In this document: piece by piece, positions 54,481 to 63,665 of the stretch | Layout of the letters: every line of letters begins with the position of its first letter | Position numbering within the stretch: position 1 is the stretch's first letter | Assembly (NCBI RefSeq): GCF_042434095.1 | Contig: NZ_JBHLUE010000026.1 | Coordinates: 372,001 to 436,000, forward strand | DNA: 64,000 nucleotides | DNA from: KBS50 sp042434095 | GTDB taxonomy: Bacteria > Actinomycetota > Actinomycetes > Mycobacteriales > Micromonosporaceae | Reading direction: 5' to 3' | Notes under the pieces: model-generated | The model's input: the letters and a program-made list of their open reading frames with translations, nothing else | Database searches by the model: none | Told to the model about the DNA's origin: nothing | Translations under genes and position numbers: made by a program

Positions 54481-55448
54481 CCCGGAGCAGTCAGCGAGAT
54501 TTTCCGCTGGAGGTGCAGCTCAACGTCGACGGGTCGGCGGGTTTGTTCGCGGACGTGGCGTACCGGTGGGTGGATGAGTTGTCGGCGGCGATCATCGGGC
54601 CCGAGCGGGCGGCGTTGGCTGCCCTGCCCGCGCGGTCCCGGCTGGTGAGGGATCTGGCGGAGCCGCTGGGCCCCGAGGGGGCGCTGTTCGGCCTGGTTGA
54701 GGTTTGGCGAGCGCGGGAGGGTCGGCCGCCGAGGGTGACCAGGCGGAGCCTGTCGGATGAGGGCTTGGCCTGGTTGCGGAAGGAGCTGGTTGGCGACTTC
54801 CCGGCGCGGGTGGATGTGGAGGTGGGTAATCTCGACGAGACGGGTCAGCGGTCGGGAGACCGCTTTTCCGCTTCGATTCGGTCGGTGGAGTATTCGCCGG
54901 GCTGGTTGACGCTGAGCGCGACGCTGCCGGTGTCGCGGTTCACCGGGTCGGGCGGGTCGCTGATCCAGCGGCGTTGGTTGGCTGCGGTACGGACACTGGC
55001 CGATGACCTGAATCCCGGCTTTGGCCAGATTTCCTACTACCTCTCCGATGGATCCACCGCGTTCGAACACGCCGCTCCACGGTCGAGGCATTGGCAGGAG
55101 AGGGATCCCGAGTACAACATCGGCGCTTCCCGGCAGCGGCTCCGGGGGTATTCGTGGTTGACGATCCTGGCGCAGGAGTTGGCCGACCGGCTCGGCGGCG
55201 CACAGGCTCTCGAGCGGACGGGCGTGTTTGCGGAGGTCCGTCAGTTGGCCAAGGGGGGCGTCTGGCTGCTGGCTACCGAGGATTTCTGCGACTACGGGAT
55301 GGAAGGCGTGGAGAAGGCGTTCGACGTGCTGGCGCCCGTGTTGCCCGGTGGACAGCCGTGGCTGCGCAAGACGAGGGATGGGCAGCCGCTGTTGGTTCCC
55401 GCGCGTGCCCCCGACGAGGTTCGGAGGGCTGGCGATGGGGTCGTCTGA
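54477..55448 (+). CDS. Unrecognised protein in the WD40 island
   Basis: This 323-residue soluble protein starts PLEVQLNVDGSAGLFADVAYRW and contains SASIRSVEYSPGWLTLSATLPVS, YSWLTILAQELADRLGGAQAL and GGVWLLATEDFCDYGMEGVEKAF. The last part resembles, from memory only, C-termini of small proteins found beside toxins, but I cannot name a family. Coupled to the WD40 gene by ATGA and overlapping the next gene by 14 bases, so the three belong to one transcript. Confidence 0.65.
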   Translation: MTRSSQRDFPLEVQLNVDGSAGLFADVAYRWVDELSAAIIGPERAALAALPARSRLVRDLAEPLGPEGALFGLVEVWRAREGRPPRVTRRSLSDEGLAWLRKELVGDFPARVDVEVGNLDETGQRSGDRFSASIRSVEYSPGWLTLSATLPVSRFTGSGGSLIQRRWLAAVRTLADDLNPGFGQISYYLSDGSTAFEHAAPRSRHWQERDPEYNIGASRQRLRGYSWLTILAQELADRLGGAQALERTGVFAEVRQLAKGGVWLLATEDFCDYGMEGVEKAFDVLAPVLPGGQPWLRKTRDGQPLLVPARAPDEVRRAGDGVV

Positions 55449-55908
55449 CTGGTGCTACCTGGTCCCGTACGGGCCGGATCTGGAGCAGGTCCTGGCGACC
55501 CTGCGACAGCGGGTGTTCGACGAGCACGACTACTACTTCGATGACGATGACGATGACCGCGAAGAGACGGCTGGGGACGCCGGTCGCTGGCCGGCCACCA
55601 TGGCGGAGCTGTTCGAGAAGGAGTCGGTGCAGTACGAGGGCACCCATTCGGTGCTCGACATCTTCCACGTGATCGGCTCGGGGGAGGAGGACGCGTATGG
55701 GACGTTGCGCCCGCTGACCCCCCAGGAACAGGTGGACCTGTTCGGCAGACCCCGGCTGACCCGTCAGACGTTCGAGGGAGCGTACGCCCGCCGTCATGAG
55801 GGTCCGCTGGGCTCGTTCGGGCAGCGGTGGAGCGGCCACAGCGTGGTCCTGCATGACGGCGAGGGTCGCCCGACCGAGATTGCCATCTGGGGCTTCTCCG
55901 GCGATTGA
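55435..55908 (+). CDS. Unrecognised small acidic protein
   Basis: This 157-residue protein begins MGSSDWCYLVPYGPDLEQVL and has an acidic patch (DEHDYYFDDDDDDREE, residues about 30-45), then GTHSVLDIFHVIGSGEEDAYGTLRPLTPQE and a C-terminal SVVLHDGEGRPTEIAIWGFSGD. No signal or TM. GGAGGG six bases before the ATG supports the start. Small acidic proteins of this kind are often immunity or inhibitor proteins, which would fit the DUF1851 neighbour, but this is inference. Confidence 0.65.
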   Translation: MGSSDWCYLVPYGPDLEQVLATLRQRVFDEHDYYFDDDDDDREETAGDAGRWPATMAELFEKESVQYEGTHSVLDIFHVIGSGEEDAYGTLRPLTPQEQVDLFGRPRLTRQTFEGAYARRHEGPLGSFGQRWSGHSVVLHDGEGRPTEIAIWGFSGD

Positions 55909-55990
55909 CCGCCGGAGGCGACCGACGCGCCGGAACGTCGAACGGGTACGGTCGCCGGCGCGCCACTGAGATCGCTGGAGGTGATGGCGG

Positions 55991-56530
55991 GTGAGCATGG
56001 TCACGAGGCTGCTCTCGGTCTGTCCGGTGACCGATCGGACCGGTAGCGCCGAGTCCGGCGAAACGCCGGCGCTGCTGCGCGATCTCGTCACCAAGGTCGG
56101 CGGCTGCACCCTCGACCACGGCTTCTACCGGTTCCACACCGCCCGTACGGCCACCGAGGCCAACGTGGCCTGCGCCGCCCTGATCGACGGCTTCGCCGGA
56201 CGCTTTCACTGCTTCGCCTTCGACTGGTTGGGTCGGGAGATCGCCGTGAACGTCCGGGGACGCCGGCCGGCGGTCATCGTGGTCGACCCGGGATGGGGCG
56301 AGTATTGCCGGACCGACTGTGAGCTGGACGAGTGGCACGACGTGATGTGCGGGGAGGACGACCTGCTCGCGCATTCGTTCTACCAGGAGTGGCAGCAGGC
56401 CAATCCCGGGATCGTGCTGCGTTTCGACCAGGTGGTCGGCTACCGGATTCCGCTCTTCCTCGGCGGGCCGGAGGAGGTGTCCAACCTCGAGCTGACCGAC
56501 CGCGAGGTCTACTTCGAGCTCTCTACGTAG
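55991..56530 (+). CDS. DUF1851-domain protein (Tdi1-immunity-like)
   Basis: This 179-residue protein has the GAD-like/DUF1851 architecture: FHCFAFDWLGREIAVN, VVDPGWGEY, LLAHSFYQEWQQAN, VGYRIPLFLGGPEEVSNLELTDREVYF. The family includes Tdi1, the immunity protein of the Agrobacterium T6SS DNase Tde1. No toxin gene is adjacent. GGAGGT eight bases before the GTG at 55991 is the likely RBS; an ATG two codons later is possible. It is 82 bases after the unknown acidic protein. Confidence 0.78.
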   Translation: MSMVTRLLSVCPVTDRTGSAESGETPALLRDLVTKVGGCTLDHGFYRFHTARTATEANVACAALIDGFAGRFHCFAFDWLGREIAVNVRGRRPAVIVVDPGWGEYCRTDCELDEWHDVMCGEDDLLAHSFYQEWQQANPGIVLRFDQVVGYRIPLFLGGPEEVSNLELTDREVYFELST

Positions 56531-56622
56531 CTGGCCCACGCGACGGCCGGGTTACCCGAGGGGGCCACCATCGATGAGATCGTCGTGGAGCGCCGGCAAT
56601 AGCCCATTCTGTTCGGCCGGCT

Positions 56623-57546
56623 TCAGTCCGCCGCCCGGCGGAGTCGGTTGGCCTGGTCGAGGATCGCCCAGGCGTCGGCTACCGGGCCCAGGTGCCGGAG
56701 CTTGTCCGGGTTGAGCACCGCCCGGATCGTCTGGACCTGGCCGTCGAGGACGTCCAGCGTCCAGGTGTTGACGATCCGGCCGCCACTGTCCCGGAAGATG
56801 GCGCCGGGCTGGCCGTTCACCTCGTGCGGTTGCACGACGCCGCCGACCCGGCGGAACGGCGTGATCATCGCGGCCAGCACCCGGGTGACGTTGTCGGCCC
56901 CGAAGATGCCCCGGCCCCACAGCGGGGCGTTGCCGCCGCTGTCGCCGACCAGCCGGACATCGGCGGCCAACAGCTCGCGCAGCGCGGCCACGTCGCCGTC
57001 GCGGAAGGCGTCGAGGAACCGGCCGGCGAGTTCCGTGCGCTCCCGGCGGTCGGCGTCGAACCGTACCCGGCCGGCGTCCATGTGCCGGCGCGCCCGTACG
57101 GCGAGCTGGCGGCAGGCCGCCTCCGAGCGGCCCACCGCCGCGGCCACCTCGGCGAAGCCGAAGCCGAACACCTCGCGCAGCACGAACACCGCGCGCTCGA
57201 GCGGGCTGAGCCGCTCCAGCAGCAGCAGCGCCGCCATCGAGACCGAGTCGGCCAGCTCGGCCGACCGCTCCGGATCGGTGTACGGGTCGGCCAGCAGCGG
57301 CTCCGGGAACCACTGCCCGAAGTATTCCTCGCGGCGTACCCGGGCCGAGCGCAGCACGTCGATGGCGATCCGGGACACGGTGGTGGACAGGAACGCCCGC
57401 ACGGACCGGGGCTGGGTCGGCGAGGACTCGTAGCGCAGCCAGGTCTCCTGGACCGCGTCCTCGGCCTCGCTCACGCTGCCGAGGATCCGGTAGGCGATCG
57501 AGAACAGCAGCGGTCGCAGCTGCTCGAACTCCTCGGTCCGGGTCAC
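56623..57546 (-). CDS. ECF41-group sigma factor (SigJ-like), partner of the epimerase
   Basis: This 307-residue sigma factor has region 2 (LLFSIAYRILGSVSEAEDAVQETW), region 4 (LSPLERAVFVLREVFGFGFAEVAAAVG) and the SnoaL-like extension. ECF41 signatures are present in variant form: WFPEP (79-83), DSGG (about 202-205) and NPDKL (279-283). The GTG at 57546 overlaps the epimerase stop (GTGA) and has GGAGGAG five bases upstream. It is co-transcribed with the epimerase from an ECF41-type promoter, so its activity would feed back on itself. Confidence 0.92.
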   Translation of the reverse strand: MTRTEEFEQLRPLLFSIAYRILGSVSEAEDAVQETWLRYESSPTQPRSVRAFLSTTVSRIAIDVLRSARVRREEYFGQWFPEPLLADPYTDPERSAELADSVSMAALLLLERLSPLERAVFVLREVFGFGFAEVAAAVGRSEAACRQLAVRARRHMDAGRVRFDADRRERTELAGRFLDAFRDGDVAALRELLAADVRLVGDSGGNAPLWGRGIFGADNVTRVLAAMITPFRRVGGVVQPHEVNGQPGAIFRDSGGRIVNTWTLDVLDGQVQTIRAVLNPDKLRHLGPVADAWAILDQANRLRRAAD

Positions 57547-58454
57547 GCCAGCTCCTCCTTGAAGCCGATCCGCCAGGACGGGTACCGCAGCCGCCAACCG
57601 AGTTCCCGCTTGGCCTTGACGTTGGAGAACCCGCGCCCCTGCGTCATCATGGCCACCGCCGTCGGCCCGGCCAGCGGCCGGGCCAGCCAGGTCGGGATCC
57701 GCATCGGCGGCCTGGCCCCGGCGCATTCGGCCAGGTACGGCAGCCACTCGCGGGCCGGCGCCGGCTCGTCGTCGACGATGTTGAAGACGCCCCGCGCCCG
57801 CTGCTCCACGGCCAGCACGGTGGCCGCGGCGGCGTCGTCGAGATGCACCCAGGAGCTGTACCCACCGCCGCCGCCGACCACCGGGTACTGCCGCTTGCGT
57901 ACGAGTTCCACCTGGTCGTCGGTGGCGCCCGGCCCGTAGAACGCGCCGTACCGCAGCACCGCCCCGCCGGCGGCCAGCACCGCCTCCTCGAGGTGCCGGA
58001 TGGCGGCCGCGCCCCGGCCGATGCTGGTCGGATCCAGCGGATCGTCCTCGGTCTTCACCCAGCCGCCGTGGCGGATGCCGTTCCACGAGCCGTAGCTCTG
58101 CGCGACGAAGTGCCCCACCCCGCTGGCCGCGGCGGCGGCCAGCAGGTGGTCGGTGCCCTCGGTGCGCAGCCGGTTGGTGGTGGCGAACCAGCGGTCGAAG
58201 TGCTTGATGTCCGGCTTGCCGGAGATGGCGGTCATCTCGTGCACGATCACCTCCGGCCGGGCTCGGGCCACCGCCTCGGCCACCGACCTGGCGTCCAGCC
58301 CGTCCATCACGACCGGCTCGGCGCCCAGCCGCTCCAGCAGGCCCACCTTGCCCTCGCCCGTCGTCGTCGCCACCACCTGATGGCCGCGCGCCACCAGCTG
58401 CGGCACCAGCCGGCGCCCCACCACCCCGGCCCCGCCCGCCACGAACACCCGCAT
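57543..58454 (-). CDS. NAD(P)-dependent epimerase/dehydratase (ECF41 partner)
   Basis: This 303-residue short-chain extended-type protein has the nucleotide loop MRVFVAGGAGVVGRRLVPQL, VIVHEMTAIS, HFVAQSYGSWNGIRHGG, and AVLRYGAFYGPGA (the YxxxK motif is not clear; Tyr/Ser elements may be displaced). NAD-dependent epimerases are one of the three classical ECF41 partner classes (with CMD proteins and oxidoreductases). AAGGG eight bases before the ATG. Substrate unknown; regulation by the downstream sigma factor is expected. Confidence 0.88.
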   Translation of the reverse strand: MRVFVAGGAGVVGRRLVPQLVARGHQVVATTTGEGKVGLLERLGAEPVVMDGLDARSVAEAVARARPEVIVHEMTAISGKPDIKHFDRWFATTNRLRTEGTDHLLAAAAASGVGHFVAQSYGSWNGIRHGGWVKTEDDPLDPTSIGRGAAAIRHLEEAVLAAGGAVLRYGAFYGPGATDDQVELVRKRQYPVVGGGGGYSSWVHLDDAAAATVLAVEQRARGVFNIVDDEPAPAREWLPYLAECAGARPPMRIPTWLARPLAGPTAVAMMTQGRGFSNVKAKRELGWRLRYPSWRIGFKEELA

Positions 58455-58498
58455 GAGCTGCACCCTTCTGACACACCCGGTCGACTCCACTATCTCCT

Positions 58499-58525
58499 GA
58501 CGAGACCGCCCGGCCGCCCGTGACA
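58499..58525 (-). promoter_or_regulatory. ECF41-type promoter of the epimerase-sigma operon
   Basis: On the minus strand TGTCACG (58519-58525), 16 bases and CGTC (58499-58502), identical in boxes and spacing to the promoter at 50003-50029. It gives a leader of about 35 bases before the epimerase ATG. Confidence 0.78.
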
Positions 58526-58718
58526 TCGCCAGATCGCCGGCCGGTCCGCCATGCTCGTCGACAACGCGGGCCACGCTTGGCCCGGACGGGCCCAACGGCG
58601 GGTTCTTCGGCGAGGACGGCCCGACGCCCCGGTAGCCGGGGCCGCCGTCGGGGAACGGACACCTGCGGTCCCGGCGCCGCACTGGCGGCGCCGGGTCGCG
58701 CCGGTCGACACTGAGCGG

Positions 58719-60713
58719 GTGGCGGCCGGCAGCTTCGCGGACGTGGTGGACGGCGCCCGGCGGCAGGCCTTCGTCGGCCGTCGGGCCGAGCTCCGCGCGT
58801 TCGCGGACGCCCTCGCCGGGCGCTCGCCACGCCGGATCCTCTTTTTGTACGGGCCGGGCGGCATCGGCAAGACGACGCTGGTGCTGGAGCTGCGCGCGCG
58901 GGCCCGGGAGGCCGGTCGGCCGACGATCCTGCTCGACGGCCGGGAGCTCGACCCGTCGCCCGAAGGCCTCAAGGCCGCGCTGACCGGCGCCGGCGCCGGC
59001 GACGTCATCCTGATCGACGGGTACGAACAGCTGGCCGGGGTGGATGGCTGGCTGCGCCGGGAGCTGCTCCCGGCGCTGCCGGCCGGCCAGCTGGTCGTGC
59101 TGGCCGGCCGGGAGCCGCCCGCCCCGGCCTGGCGGACCGACCCCGGGTGGCGGGAGGTGGCGGCGGTGTGCCGGCTGGACCACCTGGACCGCGCCGACAG
59201 CGCCGACCTGCTGGCCCGGGCCGGCGTGGCGGCGGCCGAGCGGGACCGGCTGGTACGGCTGGGCCGTGGCCACCCGCTGGCCCTCGCCCTGCTGGCCGAC
59301 GTGGCGCTCGGCGGCCGGGTGCCGGAGACGCTGGCCGAGGTGCCCGATCTGATCAACACGCTGCTGGAGTCGCTGCTCCGGGATGTGTCATCGGACGCCC
59401 AGCTCGTGGGCCTGGCCACCTGCGCGAAGGCGTGGCTCACCACCGAGGACCTGCTGCGGGAGACGGTCGGTGACCCGGCCGCGGCCGCCGAGGTCTGGGC
59501 CTGGCTGCGGCGGCGACCGTTCATCGTGACCCGGCCGACCGGGCTGAGCCCGCACGACCTGACCCGCGACGTGCTCGAGGCCGAGTTCGAGCGCCGCTTC
59601 CCGGCCCGGTACCGGTCGCTGCACCGGATCATCCACGACCACGTGCTGGCCGGCGTGCGCGCGGCCGGCGGCATGGACCGGCAACTGCTCGCGCAGCACC
59701 TGGCCTACCTGCACCGGCGCAGCCCGCTCACGGCCGTCTACCACGGCCTCCGCGCGCAGGGCTCGGCCGCGGTCACCCCGGCCCGCCCGGCGGAGTACGC
59801 GCAGCTCGTGGCGATGGTACGGCGCGGCGACGGCGACGCGAGCGCCGAGCTGGCCGAGCGGTGGTTCGCCGAGGCGCCCGAGCACCTCGAGGTGGTACGC
59901 GCCGAGGAGGGCGTCGTCGGCTTCGCGTACCACCTCTTCTGCCCGACCGGATCGGCGCTGGAGGAGCGGGACCCGGTGGTGCGGGCGGTGCTCGACCACG
60001 TGGCGCGGGCCGGCCCGCTGCGCCCGGGCGAGCGGGTGGAGATCGCCCGCTTCCTGGCCGGTGTCCACGAGCACCAGCGGGACCGGTACGCGGTGCTGGC
60101 CGGCTCGGTCACCTCGGTCATCAACTGGTCCACCGAGCCGCTGGCCTGGTCGTTCGCCGTCCTGCACGACACCGCGTACTGGGCGCCGTTCTTCGACTAC
60201 CTCGCCTTCCGGCCGCTGGTGGCGGTGGAGTTCGACGGCCGGCGGTACGTCGGGTACGGGCACGACTGGCGGCGCTTCCCGGCCGACCGCTGGTTCGACT
60301 TGATGACCGAGCGGGAGCACTCCGGCGGCACCGGTCCGCCGCCCGAGTCGGCGCTGCTGCCGCCGCCGCTGGACCGTGCCGCGTTCGGCGCGGCCGTGCG
60401 GGCGGCGCTGCATCACCTCAACCGGCCGGAGCGGCTGGCCGGCAACCCGCTGTGCGGCACGGCCCTGGCCGCCGATCCGGCGGCGCTGCGCGCGGCCGTG
60501 GCGGCGGCGGTGGACCGGCTGGCCGGCGAGCCCCGCGGCGACCAGTTGCGGGCGGTGCTCAACCGCACCTTCCGGCATCCCGCGCCGAGCCAGGAGGCCG
60601 CCGCCGAGGTGCTGGGACTGCCGTTCAGCACCTACCGGCGGTACCTGGCCCGGGCGGTGGAGGAGGTGACCGAGCTGCTGTGGTCGATGGAGATCGGCAC
60701 CGCCCGCCGGTGA
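58719..60713 (+). CDS. STAND-like ATPase with C-terminal helix-turn-helix
   Basis: This is a protein of about 664 residues. FVGRRAELRAFADAL and Walker A FLYGPGGIGKTTLV open a P-loop NTPase (about 20-190), with Walker B DVILIDGYEQL and sensor-like LVVLAGREPPAP. A winged-helix and helical region follows. The middle (about 400-560) is unidentified (WAPFFDYLAFRPLVAVEFDG). The end (SQEAAAEVLGLPFSTYRRYLARAV) looks like a sigma-region-4 or FIS-type helix-turn-helix, so it may bind DNA. The GTG at 58719 is preferred: GACACT lies six bases upstream. Upstream in-frame codons to 58551 overlap the neighbouring promoter region. Confidence 0.7.
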   Translation: MAAGSFADVVDGARRQAFVGRRAELRAFADALAGRSPRRILFLYGPGGIGKTTLVLELRARAREAGRPTILLDGRELDPSPEGLKAALTGAGAGDVILIDGYEQLAGVDGWLRRELLPALPAGQLVVLAGREPPAPAWRTDPGWREVAAVCRLDHLDRADSADLLARAGVAAAERDRLVRLGRGHPLALALLADVALGGRVPETLAEVPDLINTLLESLLRDVSSDAQLVGLATCAKAWLTTEDLLRETVGDPAAAAEVWAWLRRRPFIVTRPTGLSPHDLTRDVLEAEFERRFPARYRSLHRIIHDHVLAGVRAAGGMDRQLLAQHLAYLHRRSPLTAVYHGLRAQGSAAVTPARPAEYAQLVAMVRRGDGDASAELAERWFAEAPEHLEVVRAEEGVVGFAYHLFCPTGSALEERDPVVRAVLDHVARAGPLRPGERVEIARFLAGVHEHQRDRYAVLAGSVTSVINWSTEPLAWSFAVLHDTAYWAPFFDYLAFRPLVAVEFDGRRYVGYGHDWRRFPADRWFDLMTEREHSGGTGPPPESALLPPPLDRAAFGAAVRAALHHLNRPERLAGNPLCGTALAADPAALRAAVAAAVDRLAGEPRGDQLRAVLNRTFRHPAPSQEAAAEVLGLPFSTYRRYLARAVEEVTELLWSMEIGTARR

Positions 60714-60835
60714 GGGGCCGGCGACGGCCGGCCGATCACGCCGGCGACGGCCCGCCGGCAGCGGGGCGAGGTGGGCACCGATTGAGCAGCGACTGACCTG
60801 GAGAATGAGCAGCGTCCGGGCCCACCCTTCCGGGC

Positions 60836-62245
60836 ATGGCTCACATCCTCATCCACGGCGCCGGCCTGGCCGGCCTCAGCACGGCCGCGCTGCTGGCCCG
60901 CGATGGACACCGGGTGACGGTGCTGGAACGCGACCCGGACCGGCCGCCGCCGCCCGAACATCCCGAAATCGCGTGGACCGGCTGGCAGCGTCGCGGCGTC
61001 AACCAGTTCCGCCTGCCGCACTTCATGCTGCCGCGCTGGTGGTCGCTGCTGTCCACGCACCTGCCCGGGGCGGGCGGCCCGCTGGCGGCCGCGGGCGCGA
61101 CGCGGCTGAACACCCTGGCGGTGCTGCCCGAGGCGCGCCGGGGCGCGCTGCGGGACTCCGACGCGCGCTTCGACACGGTCACCGCGCGGCGACCGGTGCT
61201 GGAGGCGGCGCTCAGCGCGGTCGCCGAGGCGGCCGGAGTCATCGTGCGACGCGGTGTGTCGGTCACCGGCGTCACCGCCGATCAGCGGCTGGACGTACCG
61301 AGGATCACCGGGGTGCTGACCGCCGACGGCCGCAGCATCGGCGCGGACCTGGTGGTGGACTGCGGTGGCCGGCGCTCTGCGCTGGCCTCCTGGCTGCCCA
61401 CGGTCGGCGCCCGCCGGCCGGTCGAGGAGCGCGCCGACTCCGGCTTCGTGTACTACGCCCGGCACTTCCGGTCGCCCACCGGCCGGCTCCCCGAGGCGCT
61501 GACGAGCATCCAGCAGAACTACGACTCGCTGTCCGTGCTCACCCTGCCCGGCGACAACGGCACCTGGAGCGTCGTGTTCACCACCGGCGGCCGGGACGGC
61601 GCGCTTCGCGCGCTGCGGGAGCCGGACCGGTGGCACGGCGCGCTCGCCCGCTACCCGCTGGCGGCGCACTGGGCGGACGGCGAACCGATCTCCGGGGTCG
61701 ACGTGATGGCCGGGATCGAGGACCGGTACCGGCGGCTGGCGATCGACGGCCGGCCGGTGGTCACCGGCGCGGTCGCGCTCGGCGACGCCGCGGCGTGCAC
61801 CAACCCGTCCCTGGGTCGCGGGGCGTCGATGGCCCTCATCCACGCCGTCCTGCTGCGCGACCTGCTGCGCGAGACCGACCCGCGGGACCACGACAAGCTG
61901 GCCCGCCGGTTCGACGAGGCCACCGCCGCCACCATCGAGCCGCTGTACCGGGCCACCCTCTGGTACGACCGGCACCGCCTCGCCGAGCTGGCCGCCGACC
62001 TCGCCGGGCAGCCGTACCGCACCACGGATCCGCGCTGGCTGGCGAGCAAGGCGCTGTACGTGGCCAGCCTCACCGATCCCGAGCTGACCCGCGCGCACCT
62101 GGACATCACCTCGTTCCTCGCCCAGCCCGGCGAGGTCCTGGGCGTCCCGGGCGTGCTCGACCGGGTTCTCGCGCTCGGTGGTGGCGCCGCGCAGTACCCG
62201 CATCCCGGGCCAACCCGCGCCGAACTGCTCGACGCGCTCGGGTGA
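60836..62245 (+). CDS. FAD-dependent monooxygenase/oxidoreductase
   Basis: This 469-residue flavoprotein has the FAD fold ILIHGAGLAGLSTAALLARDG, VTVLERDPD, the RPVLEAAL helix and the second FAD motif GDAAACTNPSLGRGASMAL. It resembles group A aromatic hydroxylases/halogenase-like proteins, but no halogenase WxWxIP motif is seen (HFMLPRWWSLL occupies that area). It lies seven bases before a PLP enzyme gene, so the two are probably one pathway. Substrate unknown. Confidence 0.85.
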   Translation: MAHILIHGAGLAGLSTAALLARDGHRVTVLERDPDRPPPPEHPEIAWTGWQRRGVNQFRLPHFMLPRWWSLLSTHLPGAGGPLAAAGATRLNTLAVLPEARRGALRDSDARFDTVTARRPVLEAALSAVAEAAGVIVRRGVSVTGVTADQRLDVPRITGVLTADGRSIGADLVVDCGGRRSALASWLPTVGARRPVEERADSGFVYYARHFRSPTGRLPEALTSIQQNYDSLSVLTLPGDNGTWSVVFTTGGRDGALRALREPDRWHGALARYPLAAHWADGEPISGVDVMAGIEDRYRRLAIDGRPVVTGAVALGDAAACTNPSLGRGASMALIHAVLLRDLLRETDPRDHDKLARRFDEATAATIEPLYRATLWYDRHRLAELAADLAGQPYRTTDPRWLASKALYVASLTDPELTRAHLDITSFLAQPGEVLGVPGVLDRVLALGGGAAQYPHPGPTRAELLDALG

Positions 62246-62252
62246 GGCCGCC

Positions 62253-63665
62253 ATGGACGTGCACAGCATCCGCCGGCACTTCGCCTTCGCGGACTTCGGC
62301 CGGATCGTCGCCAACAACGCGGCCAGCACCCAACCGCCGCGCGAACTGCTCGCGCTGTACCGGTCGCTGGCCGACCGGTACGAGAACGTCCACCGGGGAC
62401 AGTCCGACGCGTCGCGCGAGATGACCGCGCTGTTCGAGGACGCGTACGACACCATCGCCGACTTCATCGGCGCGCCGGACCGGACCGGCATCGCGCTCTA
62501 CCGCAACACCACCGAGGCCATCAACTCGGTCATGTACGCGCTGCTCACCGAGTTCCGGGACGGCGACAACGTGGTGACCACCATGATGGAACACAACTCC
62601 AACCACGTCCCGTGGTATGCGCTGTGCCGCGAGGTGCTGCCCCGGCTCGGCCGCTCGGTGCAGCACCGGTTGGCCCGCTTTGATCCGCGCACCGGCGAGC
62701 TGGACCTGGACCACCTGGCGGCGCTGATCGACTCCCGTACCAAGCTGGTGTGCTGCACCGCGGCCTCGAACTTCCTCGGCACCCGGAACCCGATCGGGAC
62801 GATCCGCGGGCTGTGCGACGCGAGCGGCTATCCCCAGCCCACCGGCGAGCGGCGGTCCCGGCTGCTGGTCGACGCCGCCCAGCTGGTCCCCGGGGCGTAC
62901 GTCGACGTGCGCGCCCTGGACGTCGACTACCTGGCGTTCTCGTTCCACAAGATGCTCGCCCCGTTCGGCGTCGGGGCGCTGTACGCCCGGCCACACCTGC
63001 TCGCCGCCGGACTGCCGTTCCTGTACGGCGGGGACATGATCGCCGAGGGGCGGGTGTTCCCGGACCGGGTCGAATACAACGCGCTGCCCTGGAAATACGC
63101 GGCCGGCTCGCCCAACATCCTCGGCACGATCGTGTCGGCGCAGGCGCTGCGGCTGCTGCTCGACCTCGCGCTCACCCCCGGCCGTCCCATGTACTTCGGC
63201 ACCGGCCGCGCCATCGAGCGCCCGGCGGTGCGCGCGGCCATGAACCGGGTGGCCGACTGGAACCGGTCGCTGACCGGCCGGGCGCTGGCCGGGCTCGAGG
63301 CGGTGGACGGGATCACCATCTACGGACCGCGGGACGCCGCCCGGCGGACCTCCCTGGTGGCCTTCAACCTGGCCGGACGCGACCCGATCGGGGTGGCCGA
63401 GGCGCTGAACCGGGCCGGGGTGGAGGCGCGCGCCGGCTGCCACTGCGCGACGCTGGCGCACCACGCGCTCGGGCTGGTCCCGCCGGCCAGCTGCCGGGTG
63501 AGCTTCTATCTCTACAACACCCCCGACGAGGTGGACCGGATCGTGGCCGCCGTGGCCGCCGTCGCGGCCGGCCGCGCCGCGTCGGTGCCAGCCGACGCGC
63601 CGGCGCCGGGCGCGGCGGGGAATGCGCCCACTGCGCGGCGCGCCCGGTCGGCCGCCGAGGCGTAG
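62253..63665 (+). CDS. SufS-like aminotransferase class V PLP enzyme
   Basis: This 470-residue fold-type I PLP enzyme has VANNAASTQPPREL at the start, MEHNSNHVPW, LLVDAAQLVPGAYVDV (Asp for the pyridine nitrogen) and the Schiff-base Lys in FSFHKMLAPFGVGALY. ARAGCHCATLAHHALG aligns with the catalytic Cys loop of SufS (RxGxHCA). The C-terminus is disordered. It might desulfurate cysteine or act as an epimerase/lyase in a biosynthetic pathway; pairing with the flavoprotein favours the latter (inference). No suf genes are nearby. Confidence 0.85.
   Translation: MDVHSIRRHFAFADFGRIVANNAASTQPPRELLALYRSLADRYENVHRGQSDASREMTALFEDAYDTIADFIGAPDRTGIALYRNTTEAINSVMYALLTEFRDGDNVVTTMMEHNSNHVPWYALCREVLPRLGRSVQHRLARFDPRTGELDLDHLAALIDSRTKLVCCTAASNFLGTRNPIGTIRGLCDASGYPQPTGERRSRLLVDAAQLVPGAYVDVRALDVDYLAFSFHKMLAPFGVGALYARPHLLAAGLPFLYGGDMIAEGRVFPDRVEYNALPWKYAAGSPNILGTIVSAQALRLLLDLALTPGRPMYFGTGRAIERPAVRAAMNRVADWNRSLTGRALAGLEAVDGITIYGPRDAARRTSLVAFNLAGRDPIGVAEALNRAGVEARAGCHCATLAHHALGLVPPASCRVSFYLYNTPDEVDRIVAAVAAVAAGRAASVPADAPAPGAAGNAPTARRARSAAEA

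Noticed and set aside
58551..58718. N-terminal extension of the STAND-like ATPase back to an ATG at 58551
   Set aside because: The extra residues are low-complexity Arg/Ala/Pro and lie in the promoter region opposite; the GTG at 58719 has a suitable -10 box and precedes the conserved domain.
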